A stretch of 64,000 bases of DNA from the NCBI GenBank assembly GCA_963783855.1, contig CAWAPE010000008.1, positions 124,001 through 188,000 on the forward strand, read 5' to 3'. The DNA is from JAKAGZ01 sp963783855 (lineage in GTDB: Bacteria > Bacteroidota > Ignavibacteria > Ignavibacteriales > Ignavibacteriaceae). Made by a program: the position numbers and the translations under genes. A model generated the notes under the pieces. It saw only the letters and a program-made list of their open reading frames with translations, did not search any database and was not told where the DNA came from. This document shows positions 46,038 to 54,819 of this stretch, piece by piece; positions within the stretch are counted from its first letter, which is position 1, and every line of letters starts with the position of its first letter.

Positions 46038-46111
46038 TACGCCCGGAAGGATTCGAACCTTCAACCACCAGAACCGGAATCTGGCATTCTATCCAATTGA
46101 ACTACGGGCGC
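46038..46111 (-). tRNA. tRNA-Arg (anticodon CCG)
   Basis: A 74-nt tRNA on the minus strand: acceptor GCGCCCG pairs with CGGGCGT (G-U at the first pair), anticodon stem CCAGA/TCTGG around loop TTCCGGT with anticodon CCG (reads CGG), and T-arm with GGTTCGAATCC. The CCA end is not encoded. It is followed by the TPR gene on the same strand. Confidence 0.93.
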
Positions 46112-46782
46112 GTGTAAAAAGTGCTGAATTTAGAACTTATTTCAACGGTAAAATTACTATTAATCAGAATTAAATGAAAAATTACTTAATACCTGGATTA
46201 GCATTTTTAATAGACACCTTTAATAGACAATTATTTCCATTGAGCGAAGATAATTTATGCTTAGTCTAAAATATATTTGCTTACCCTATATTATTTAACA
46301 CTTTACACCATAGGATATTAAAATCTTAGAATAAATTTTAAATGATAAAGGGGGAGGAAAACCCTTCAGTATTCTTTTGCTTGTGTCCTTTCCCCCCCTT
46401 TATCGACGATAAAATAATTAGGTGTATATCAAAAACTATATCAGCTCGGCCACCCAAAAGAAAATTTTTCAGAATATACAATTCTCTCTCGACATCTTCA
46501 GATATAGAGCAAACCGTAAACGAAATTTAAAAAAGATATTGTGATTCCAGTCAGAGGAATTCGTATCAGAATAGACTAATATAATTTTTGATATTAAAAT
46601 CGCTTTCAGAGGTTATAAAACTTCCGCAAACAATGATTTTTGTCTGAAACTTATTGAACAGTTTATTCTAAGAATATGGAAATCTTAAAGAAGATTAATT
46701 TTTTGCAATATCAGGAAATAATAGTAATATTATTAATACAAAGCTTAATTTAATTAATTTTTTATTATAGATATTATACTTA
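46112..46782. other. Long AT-rich intergenic region with one GC-rich inverted repeat
   Basis: About 670 bp between tRNA-Arg and a PAP2 gene contains no convincing coding frame. A 62-codon frame at 46342-46530 has no recognisable protein and unusual Phe/Pro/Cys content. The only clear structure is the inverted repeat at 46344-46404. Confidence 0.75.
46344..46404. repeat. Inverted repeat (16-bp stem, one bulge)
   Basis: Arms GATAAAGGGGG and CCCCCTTTATC (46344-46354 and 46394-46404) extend by five more pairs across a bulged A, leaving a loop of about 28 bases. It is the most GC-rich spot in an AT-rich gap. It is not followed by a T-run; the role is unknown. Confidence 0.7.
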
Positions 46783-47463
46783 ATGAGAGGATTAATGATT
46801 CCAAATAGAACAAATCCAGTTAAAAGATTAATATTCGTTGCATTATCATCCTTGATATTGTTTGTTATTATGTACTTGATGACGAATAATTCAAATAATA
46901 TGGCATTCCATAATTTTATGAAAGACAATTTCGGTATGACAAATAAATGGTCCACTTCTTTTGGTCCAAAATGGTTCGTAGACATATGCAGGAATGTTTC
47001 TGCTTTAGGTGGTCATATTGATTTTATATTAATTGTAGGATTTGTCTCAAGCTTCCTTTTTTTTCTGAGGGAAAGAAAAATATTCTTTGAATTTTTGATA
47101 ACAATAGGCGGCGCTATTATTATATTATTCATTCTAAAATTTACAATGAATAATAACAGCCCAGATTATTTATTGAATATTTTATTTAGTGACGGATTTG
47201 GATTCCCTAGCGGACATGCCTTAATTTCGCTCGTTCTTTATTCATCCTTAGCAAAATATTCCGGCAGAAAATTAATCTATACAAAAGCACGTTATGTTAT
47301 TTATATTTTTGCAACAATATTAATTACTTTAATTGGTTTAAGCAGGCTATTTACTTCACATACCTTGACAGAAGTAATAGCAGGGTGGAGCGCTGGATTG
47401 TTCTGGCTTTCAATTGTTAATTATATATTCAGAAAAAATAGTGCCCGTTGGAAAAGGATCTGA
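46783..47463 (+). CDS. PAP2-family membrane protein with altered catalytic motifs
   Basis: A 226-residue protein with about six hydrophobic segments. The core PSGH motif is intact (FGFPSGHALISLV). Motif 1, usually KxxxxxxRP, reads KFTMNNNSP (Ser in place of Arg). Motif 3 reads SRLFTSHTLTE: the His is one residue closer to SR than usual and the final Asp is Glu. It may be a lipid-phosphate phosphatase with changed chemistry, or a diverged non-enzyme. It is unrelated in detail to the PAP2 protein at 3462 and sits before the sensor kinase. Confidence 0.78.
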   Translation: MRGLMIPNRTNPVKRLIFVALSSLILFVIMYLMTNNSNNMAFHNFMKDNFGMTNKWSTSFGPKWFVDICRNVSALGGHIDFILIVGFVSSFLFFLRERKIFFEFLITIGGAIIILFILKFTMNNNSPDYLLNILFSDGFGFPSGHALISLVLYSSLAKYSGRKLIYTKARYVIYIFATILITLIGLSRLFTSHTLTEVIAGWSAGLFWLSIVNYIFRKNSARWKRI

Positions 47464-47777
47464 CTGGGAGATAATTTAGCCGTATTATCTATCTGATCAC
47501 ACCCAATCGACACACTAGATTTTAACAGTAATACAACAAAAAGACAATTATTATTGCATTAATCTAAGACAATACTCCAGTAATGAACCTTATACATTCA
47601 TAATTAATAAAGATCGTAGTTACTAGTATTTTTCGTCAAATTAGCTTAAAAAAATCATTACATTTAAAGTATAGAATTGTGGGTTAGGGGAACCGCAACA
47701 ATTTTCCTTCTAGACGACCGTTATAAATCTTTGTCCCCCCATAGATATAAGCTACTTAAATTATACAGGAAATAATT
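47464..47777. other. Intergenic region before the sensor kinase
   Basis: A 314-bp gap with no supportable gene. A short GC-rich patch (47683-47742) with GGGG and CCCCCC tracts stands out; I could not match it to a known RNA element or promoter. Confidence 0.6.
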
Positions 47778-50700
47778 TTGCTAAATAGTGTCAAATATAT
47801 TGCGCTAATTATTTTAATTTTTCTGCTGGTTTTTAATAATGTACTAACCAGTAAAATAGTAGACAAGGGGAAACACATAAAAAATAATAAATACTTTGTC
47901 AGCATTATTTCCTCCCCCGTTAAACATCATATTTCTCAAATACAAATGCTTTCATCAAATCGTGGATTTGCCACCGGATCATATTTCCTGGAATACAACG
48001 GTAAAGATTGGAACCTGTCACAACATACAGAAGTGCTGAACAATATTTTTTGTTTTTATGCTGAGACAAGGGACAATATTCTACTAGCAAAGATTATGAA
48101 TCCTTTAAGTGAAAGTGAATTGTATTCCTATAACGGCAAAGACATTAAAAAATTGCCTCACCCTTTCGGTAACACAATTACATCTTCTTTTGTAACACCC
48201 AAAGGTAAAATCTGGATTGGCGGAGACAGAGAGATAGCATTTTATGATGGCAAGTGGCATAATTTACCTTTCCCCCGAAGTCTAACCAGAGTCGGTCAGA
48301 TTTTTGCCAATGATAATAATGAAGCCTGGATAAATACTCTTGATGGGAAATTATTCTATTACAGCAATAATAAGTGGACACAGTATCTAAGTGAAGAATA
48401 CATAAAGAGCATTGATTTCAAAAACATAAATAACGGAATCATTCTGGCCGGTAATAAGATACTTAATTTTTCTAATTTTTCTGCATCATTAATTGAAAGT
48501 GATCCTATCTTAAGCAAGGCTTTAAGCATTTATTCAACCTCTACCGGCTCTATCTGGCTGATCGGAACAGAGGGATTAATTGTCCATTACAAAGATAAGA
48601 CTCTCGAAATAATTCCATCAGGCGTCAAGGTAAAATTAAATTCATTATCGGTTGTAGCCGATAACGAAATTTGGATAGGCGGTGACTATGGAACTATTTT
48701 AAAAATCGCCGACAAAGAAACTCCGGATAAAGGTAAAAAAGGACTAAGCTTTATTAGTATTCTACCGGTACCATATGCCAGGAATCTTGACGATCAGTAT
48801 GGTGTTGCAATTGAAGATTTGGATAATGATGGTTTCAAGGATATATACATTGTTTGCATCTTTAATCCCAATAGCCTTTATATGAATAACCTCAAAGATT
48901 CATCTGATGCACGGAAAGAAACGGAATTCTCATTCAGTGAAGAATCTGTTATCAGGAATGTATCGGGCGTGGTACCAAAAGAAAAAAGTGACAGCTATAC
49001 AAAACTACAACTGGGTGCAGGTGTAGCTGATATTGATAATGACGGTGACCAGGACATTTATATTTGCAGTCTGATAGATAAAAACAAACTGCTATTAAAT
49101 GATGGCAACGGTTATTTCAGAGATGTATCAAAACAATCAGACAGAGGAATTGGTGATATAAAAGACAGAACTAACGCGGTAGCCTTTTCCGATATTGACA
49201 ACGACGGCGATCTGGATTTGTTCATCACGAATGAATATTCAACAAACAGACTATATGAAAATAATGGAAACGGCTTTTTTCACGAAATAACTAAAGAAGC
49301 AGGGCTTAGCAGTATAGGTGGCTCTATGGGTGCATCTTTTGCTGATGTGAATAATGACGGCTTACAGGACCTTTGTGTTGCTAACTGGGCAAGGAAAAAT
49401 AATTTTTATAAAAATGTCACAAAAGATGGCGAAATAAAGTTTATCGAAGTATCTGAAACTGCTGGCACAGGTGGAGATCCTTCTACTAAAAGTAATGCAG
49501 TTGTTTTTGCTGATTTTAATAACGATGGACTACTGGATCTGTTTATAACAAACCGCGGAGCCTCAAACAGGCTATATAAGAATATCGGAAACTTTAGATT
49601 TGAAGATGTTACTGAAAACACGATTGGACTGAAAAGGATGCAATCTTATGGCGCGGAATTCGGAGACTTTGACAATGATGGTTTTCTTGAATTATACGTC
49701 GCTAATGTCGGCAAAAATAATATGATGGAAAATTCTTCCGAGGGAACCTTTTCGGATGTAACTTTCAGCAGCGGAACTGAAGCTAGTAACTATTCAACGG
49801 GCACATCAATTGGCGACCTTGATAATGACGGGGACCTTGATCTTTATTGTGGAAGTTTTACCGGTGGCTCAAGTAGTTTGTTTATTAATAAGACAGATAA
49901 TAATAACTTTATTACAATTCAGCTTGAAGGTACAAAAACAAACAGGGATGCTATTGGCGCTGAAGCCTGGTTATATAAAGCAGGTCACATCAAGCAAAAA
50001 AAGTACTTGCTCGGTTATCGCCAGGTTTTAAGTGGAACGGGTTATTGCTCACATAACACAAAAGAAATACACTTTGGTACCGGCGGAAATAATTCCGTTG
50101 ATATTTTAATTACCTTCCCGGCAAAAAGCAAAGAGAAAATACTTTTAGGCATACCATCTGGCTCAAGACTCTTTATTTCGGAAGAAACGGGCTTTGCAAA
50201 ATCTTTTATATTTTTTAAAAAATCACTGACCAGATTTTTTATTGATACCGAGATACGAAGCGAAATGATGAAATATTTGCTTGCATTTATTTTTATAGCT
50301 TTTTCTATTATTAGAGGCAAAGAAAAATACAAATGGAATTTCCGTTACATTTTTCTATCCCATAGTATCGGACTTATAATTTTTTCTACCCTGATATTAC
50401 TTTTTATTCACAGGGAATTTTTTCTTTCAACAATACTTCCATTGTTATTTATAATTGTCTACCTGGTTGTTGTTCGCTTGATTTTCGAAAGGGTAATTCT
50501 TGAAAAAAGGATTAAGGAGGATAGAGAAAATACGAGAAATAAAATCGCCAGAGATCTACACGATGATCTTGCTTCGACCATTAGCGGAAGCAAATTATAT
50601 CTTGAAGTGTTAAATCAGTCTGTTAACACAGACACAAACTCAAAGAGAATTCTTTCTCAGATCAGTAGTCAATTATCAGAGGCATATGAAAATATATCTG

Positions 50701-51164
50701 ATATTGTCTGGGCAATATCTCCTTCACATGATTCATTAAAGGATCTAATAGCCAGAATCAGGTTCCATATTAGAGAAAGTTGTAATGCGAACAATATTTC
50801 TTACAGAAATATTTCAAATATAGAGGAAAAAGACATTGAGATTTCTGACGAAATAAGGCGAAACATTTACTATATATTTAAGGAAGCCTGCCATAACGCA
50901 TTAATCCATTCAAAAGCTACTGAAATAACTCTGACAACAACTTTCACCGAAAAAGTACTAAAAATTCAGCTTGAAGATAATGGTAAGGGTATAGATGATA
51001 AGACATTACAAATGCATAAAAGTGATGCTACAATTCTGGGTTCACTGCATGGAAATGGATTAAAAAATATTACAAAAAGGGCAGCAGAGATTAGTGGCGT
51101 TATGGATATTTCATCACATCCGGAAATTGGGACTGCAATTTCTTTGACGATAAAAATGACTTAA
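47778..51164 (+). CDS. Hybrid sensor histidine kinase with propeller, FG-GAP/VCBS repeats and ASPIC/UnbV domain
   Basis: 1128 residues starting at TTG after an AGGA site. Order: membrane/signal segment (~7-25); propeller-like blades (WIGGDREIAFYDG, WLIGTEGLIVHY; ~45-320); seven FG-GAP/VCBS calcium-type loops of DxDNDG form (e.g. LDNDGFKDIY, IDNDGDQDIY, FNNDGLLDLF; ~350-690); an ASPIC/UnbV domain (NRDAIGAEAWLY ... SGTGYCSHN; ~700-795); about three helices (~830-905); then a HisKA_3 domain with phospho-acceptor H928 in ARDLHDDLAS and an HATPase (ACHNALIHSKAT, DNGKGID, GNGLKNI). A NarL-type regulator follows 59 bp later. The large extracytoplasmic part probably senses a carbohydrate, metal or surface signal. 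Confidence 0.9.
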   Translation: MLNSVKYIALIILIFLLVFNNVLTSKIVDKGKHIKNNKYFVSIISSPVKHHISQIQMLSSNRGFATGSYFLEYNGKDWNLSQHTEVLNNIFCFYAETRDNILLAKIMNPLSESELYSYNGKDIKKLPHPFGNTITSSFVTPKGKIWIGGDREIAFYDGKWHNLPFPRSLTRVGQIFANDNNEAWINTLDGKLFYYSNNKWTQYLSEEYIKSIDFKNINNGIILAGNKILNFSNFSASLIESDPILSKALSIYSTSTGSIWLIGTEGLIVHYKDKTLEIIPSGVKVKLNSLSVVADNEIWIGGDYGTILKIADKETPDKGKKGLSFISILPVPYARNLDDQYGVAIEDLDNDGFKDIYIVCIFNPNSLYMNNLKDSSDARKETEFSFSEESVIRNVSGVVPKEKSDSYTKLQLGAGVADIDNDGDQDIYICSLIDKNKLLLNDGNGYFRDVSKQSDRGIGDIKDRTNAVAFSDIDNDGDLDLFITNEYSTNRLYENNGNGFFHEITKEAGLSSIGGSMGASFADVNNDGLQDLCVANWARKNNFYKNVTKDGEIKFIEVSETAGTGGDPSTKSNAVVFADFNNDGLLDLFITNRGASNRLYKNIGNFRFEDVTENTIGLKRMQSYGAEFGDFDNDGFLELYVANVGKNNMMENSSEGTFSDVTFSSGTEASNYSTGTSIGDLDNDGDLDLYCGSFTGGSSSLFINKTDNNNFITIQLEGTKTNRDAIGAEAWLYKAGHIKQKKYLLGYRQVLSGTGYCSHNTKEIHFGTGGNNSVDILITFPAKSKEKILLGIPSGSRLFISEETGFAKSFIFFKKSLTRFFIDTEIRSEMMKYLLAFIFIAFSIIRGKEKYKWNFRYIFLSHSIGLIIFSTLILLFIHREFFLSTILPLLFIIVYLVVVRLIFERVILEKRIKEDRENTRNKIARDLHDDLASTISGSKLYLEVLNQSVNTDTNSKRILSQISSQLSEAYENISDIVWAISPSHDSLKDLIARIRFHIRESCNANNISYRNISNIEEKDIEISDEIRRNIYYIFKEACHNALIHSKATEITLTTTFTEKVLKIQLEDNGKGIDDKTLQMHKSDATILGSLHGNGLKNITKRAAEISGVMDISSHPEIGTAISLTIKMT

Positions 51165-51223
51165 ACGGGCTATTGTCTATCGCCTTATTCATTATATTTT
51201 GGAATAAATAAAAACGCAGGACT

Positions 51224-51856
51224 ATGTCAATAAAAGTTGCAGTAATTGAAGATCATAAGGCTTTCAGAGAAAGTATTGTCTACTTACTCAAGAATTCCAA
51301 AGGGTTTTTACATAATGGAGATTTTGAAAGAGTTGAAGAATCTTTTGAAATGAACCAGGAACCTAATGTAATTTTACTTGATATTGAATTACCCGGTATT
51401 AGTGGAATTAAAGGAATACCACAGCTTAAAGAGAAATACCCCGAAGCAAGTATTATTATTTTAACAGTTTTTGAAGACAATAAGAATGTTTTTGAGGCCA
51501 TCTTAAATGGAGCAGATGGATACCTGCTCAAAAAAAGCTCCCCTGATTTAATATTAAAAGCAATAACGGAAGTAACTGAAGGCGGTGCACCTATGACCCC
51601 AACTATTGCTAAACAAGCTCTCGGTTTATTTAAGAGTCACTTACCTGCTAAAAACGAAAATAATACTTTAAGTGAAAGAGAATCAGAGGTCTTGAATTTA
51701 ATAGTTCAGGGGTTCGGCAACGATGAAGTAGCAAAGAAATTGTTTATAAGTCCATTGACAGTAAAAAACCACATAAGACACATCTACGAAAAACTACACG
51801 TTCATTCAAGAGCACAGGTTGTTTCCAAGGCTATTAAAGAAGGCCTGGCAGAATAA
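51224..51856 (+). CDS. NarL/FixJ-family response regulator
   Basis: A 210-residue regulator. The receiver domain has acidic pocket E9-D10, phospho-acceptor D53 (VILLDIELPG), Thr in LTVFED and the conserved Lys in YLLKKSS. The C-terminal LuxR-type helix-turn-helix reads LSERESEVLNLIVQGFGNDEVA and SPLTVKNHIRHIYEKL. It is 59 bp downstream of the hybrid kinase on the same strand and is its obvious partner. A bidirectional terminator follows. Target genes are not shown by sequence; the facing electron-conduit operon is a candidate. Confidence 0.95.
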   Translation: MSIKVAVIEDHKAFRESIVYLLKNSKGFLHNGDFERVEESFEMNQEPNVILLDIELPGISGIKGIPQLKEKYPEASIIILTVFEDNKNVFEAILNGADGYLLKKSSPDLILKAITEVTEGGAPMTPTIAKQALGLFKSHLPAKNENNTLSERESEVLNLIVQGFGNDEVAKKLFISPLTVKNHIRHIYEKLHVHSRAQVVSKAIKEGLAE

Positions 51857-51987
51857 GAAAAAGCTCACACTTATCATTCCCTATACCAAATAAGCCATTC
51901 GGGCTATTGAATACAGGCAATTTTAGACTTAAAATTAAAATGAATTTAAAGTAACGTTGAACAGTTTTGATCAGGGGGGATAGAACT

Positions 51988-52009
51988 GAGCCGGAAGAAA
52001 TTCCGGTTC
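51988..52009. terminator. Bidirectional terminator between regulator and PHP genes
   Basis: A 9-bp stem GAGCCGGAA / TTCCGGTTC (one G-U) with loop GAAA in the gap between the convergent response-regulator (ends 51856) and PHP (ends 52023) genes, with T-rich flanks toward the + side. Confidence 0.75.
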
Positions 52010-52022
52010 TCTTATATTAATA

Positions 52023-53069
52023 TCAAATTATTCTAATATGATTTGAATAAATCCAGGCTTTATTGTTATAATATATTTCTACACGATAGGCACCTTTTTT
52101 TTCAACAACAAAACTTGCTTCATTAGATTCAACGGAATCTATTTTCTTTCCATTAAAGATTAATCTTATTTCAGCTTTTTCAACAGGAAGAATTACTTTT
52201 AATTTTATTTTGTCTTTAGCTTCTATTGAATCCCCAAGCCCATAAGTTTTATCATCAGCCTCTCCCCAAAATCTGAATCCCTTTGAATCACTGTGATAAT
52301 CATTAGCAACAAAACTATTTCCATAAGCAAGTGCGGAATAAATAACCTCTTTTGCCTTTTGAATTTTATCCGGACTTTCGCCAATATTTATTTCTTCGTT
52401 TATTAAAATGTGTGTTCGAATCGATTTAAACAAAACCTTGTAAGGAAATATTTCAACTTCAAGAAAACCAAGTAAATTGTATTTATGTGCATGAGCATCA
52501 ACACCACCAATTGCTACTACTTTTCTTTTTTGATTAATTTCATCCCATTTTTTTAATGTTTCTTCCGGAGGAGCAATAATTGATTTGAGAGGATGCATAA
52601 ATGCCTGGTATTTATTTTCTTCAGTGAGGTTTTCCATCCACTCAGACATATGATTCCAAATCTCAATTCCGTTAAATTCTTCAATTTCCCATTCCTGCCA
52701 GGGATATGGCGGATGTTCTTTCATATGCGTCCGCTTCTCGTGTGGATGAGCTAAAAAACCAATCCCTCCCTTCTCCTTCACCATTTTTACATATTCCTTT
52801 GCTGAAAGCCTTGTTGAAAAAGCATCCTCAATTCCAAATGCCAGGTAATGATTCTTATTTTCTTTATCATTAATCTCGCAACCTACAAGAAGCAAAGTAT
52901 TCCCGTACCATTTTTCGTAACCTTCTTTTAGTGCTCGTAAAGTATTGTGATCTGTAAGTGCAATAAAATCCAAACCGACTTCATCAGCAGCTTTTGCAAT
53001 ATCCGGCACGTCCCCTGAACCATCGGAGAAAGTCGAATGCATATGTAATGCACCTACGTATTCGTACAT
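52023..53069 (-). CDS. PHP-domain metal-dependent hydrolase (CehA/McbA type)
   Basis: A 348-residue PHP protein. Metal-site motifs: ALHMHSTFSDGSG (~7), IALTDHNTL (~37), GFLAHPHEKRT (~104) and IGGVDAHAH (~188). A C-terminal beta-sandwich (IKLKVILPVEKAEIRLIFNGK) matches CehA/McbA members, which cleave phosphoester or amide-type substrates. It lies 78 bp after the outer-membrane barrel gene and may be the last gene of the cytochrome operon, though a link to electron transfer is not evident. Confidence 0.88.
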   Translation of the reverse strand: MYEYVGALHMHSTFSDGSGDVPDIAKAADEVGLDFIALTDHNTLRALKEGYEKWYGNTLLLVGCEINDKENKNHYLAFGIEDAFSTRLSAKEYVKMVKEKGGIGFLAHPHEKRTHMKEHPPYPWQEWEIEEFNGIEIWNHMSEWMENLTEENKYQAFMHPLKSIIAPPEETLKKWDEINQKRKVVAIGGVDAHAHKYNLLGFLEVEIFPYKVLFKSIRTHILINEEINIGESPDKIQKAKEVIYSALAYGNSFVANDYHSDSKGFRFWGEADDKTYGLGDSIEAKDKIKLKVILPVEKAEIRLIFNGKKIDSVESNEASFVVEKKGAYRVEIYYNNKAWIYSNHIRII

Positions 53070-53147
53070 AAAATATTAATTGGGAAATTGTATAATTAAC
53101 CTGAGGGAAAAATAAAGTATTACCCGGCCTTTTGCCAGAAATAATAT

Positions 53148-54811
53148 TTAAAATCTTGTAGTCAAATCAATAAAAAATCTGCTAAAAGTATTGGAATTTT
53201 CAAAAACGCCTTCATAGTTAATAGTAAAATTCAGGTTTCTTAAAATCAAGAAAGAAAGATCGGCTGAGAATATATCCTGAATTGTCTTACTATCAAAAGA
53301 AGTATAACTATACTGTAGTTTCCTGTAACCAATAGACATATCTATATTATCGGTTATATACTTGTTTAATTTAAAACCGAAGTCACTACCATCAACATAA
53401 CTGCTGATAATTTTTGTATATGAAAGCGAAGGTGAAATATCAAGCATCGGGATCCCTGAATAACTTATATACCCGCCATAGTTGCGGCTTGGTTTTAAAT
53501 CCCCCTGCCTGTACCTGTAGCCTGCATTTAGTCCGAGAAACATCCTGTTAAACGGTCTGAAGTTAGCATTAAGCCGGAACCCCTGCCGCATTTCATTCTG
53601 GAATAGCGTGTCAATCAAAAATTTATATGTCTCATAATAAATAACATTCTTCCGTGTATCATATGTTGCAGATAAAGAAAATGCATTGCTAGGAGCAAAC
53701 CTTATAGATAAGTAAAGACTTGTAAGATCGAAAGTGTTTTTTATTACACCTTTTTCTTTTTAAAGAGATCAATTTCTGAGGATAAAAACAGCCTTATCAT
53801 CGGAATTATTGAATTAGTATGCTGAAAATAAAGATACCTTCTGTCAGTACTCATATTGTTCATCTGCTGGAAAACTGCTACAGCATTATCCATGTACCCA
53901 TCTCCCATCTTATTTTTTATGCCTGCATAACCTCCAAACTCAAACAGTTTAATATTGTAACTGTAATCATTAAAATTTGGCCTTGAACCGATCATAAATC
54001 CCGTATAAATATTTCCGAATTTTCTGTCGACCTGTAGTCCGTCAACAGCACCAATATTACTTACCCTTGGATTAATGTGTCTGCCCATCCAAAATGTTGT
54101 TTTATTATCCAATCTATAAGAGAGAGTAAAATCATAAATTTTAAGGTTATTATTCAAATTAGTTTTTATGTCAGACCAGCTGTTCGCATTGTATGCAAAT
54201 ACAATATAATTTGAGAATGAAAATTTTTCGCTCAAATCATTATTATAGTTAAAGGAATATCTCCACCTCTGTAGGTCTGCAGAACCCTCAATATTTGAAA
54301 CGCTTGAAATTGACTGAACCGATAGTCTCCCATTATATGAAGACGGGTAATACCGGCCTGTTTTATTTGTAATTTGTACAGCAGTCACTGTTTTTGTTAC
54401 TATATTTGTATCTGCTCTTATACCTGCGGTTGTATCTTTTACCATTGCGACGTTTTCCGGTTTGCTCATTTCTTTCAATTCATAAAAAGCGTAGATTATA
54501 TTTTTATCATTCAGTGAAATGGTTGATATTTTTTCACCGGCGCATGACTTGCTTGAAATAAATTTTATTTTTACAACAGGGACTAATTTATTTTTTTCTT
54601 TTATATACAAAGTATCCCCAGCGGTTAGTCCGTCCGTATTTTTAAAACTTACGTATACATTTTGCGATGATTGGTAGGTTATTTTTCCCATTTTTGAATT
54701 TATAGTTACAGTGTTCTGTGCATAGGAATTTATTGACTGAACCATGCATATTACAGCCGGTAGTAAAATTAATTTTAGGATTGTATGTTTCATATCAAAT
54801 TTTCTTTTCAT
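53148..54811 (-). CDS. Outer-membrane beta-barrel protein (putative conduit porin), apparent frameshift
   Basis: Two frames form one protein of about 554 residues. The first carries a signal peptide (ILKLILLPAVICMVQS), an SH3-like N-terminal region (KITYQSSQNVYVSFKN) and barrel strands (RWRYSFNYNNDLS, FDFTLSYRL-type), stopping after FKKKKV. The next frame continues GVIKNTFDLTSLYLSI, then LNANFRPFNRMFLGLNAGYRY and ends with FFIDLTTRF, an aromatic last residue typical of barrels. Adding one A in the runs at 53751-53760 joins them. It lies 8 bp after the 25-haem gene, so it is likely the pore through which haems cross the outer membrane. The start could also be MKH at 54793. Confidence 0.83.
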
Positions 54812-54819
54812 TTATATTA

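Noticed and set aside
46342..46530. 62-residue frame as a gene
   Set aside because: No ribosome-binding site, odd composition, overlaps the inverted repeat, no recognisable family.
46038..51856. Genomic island at tRNA-Arg
   Set aside because: The tRNA 3' end points toward 45.9 kb, the opposite side, and no integrase or repeat of the tRNA end is seen.
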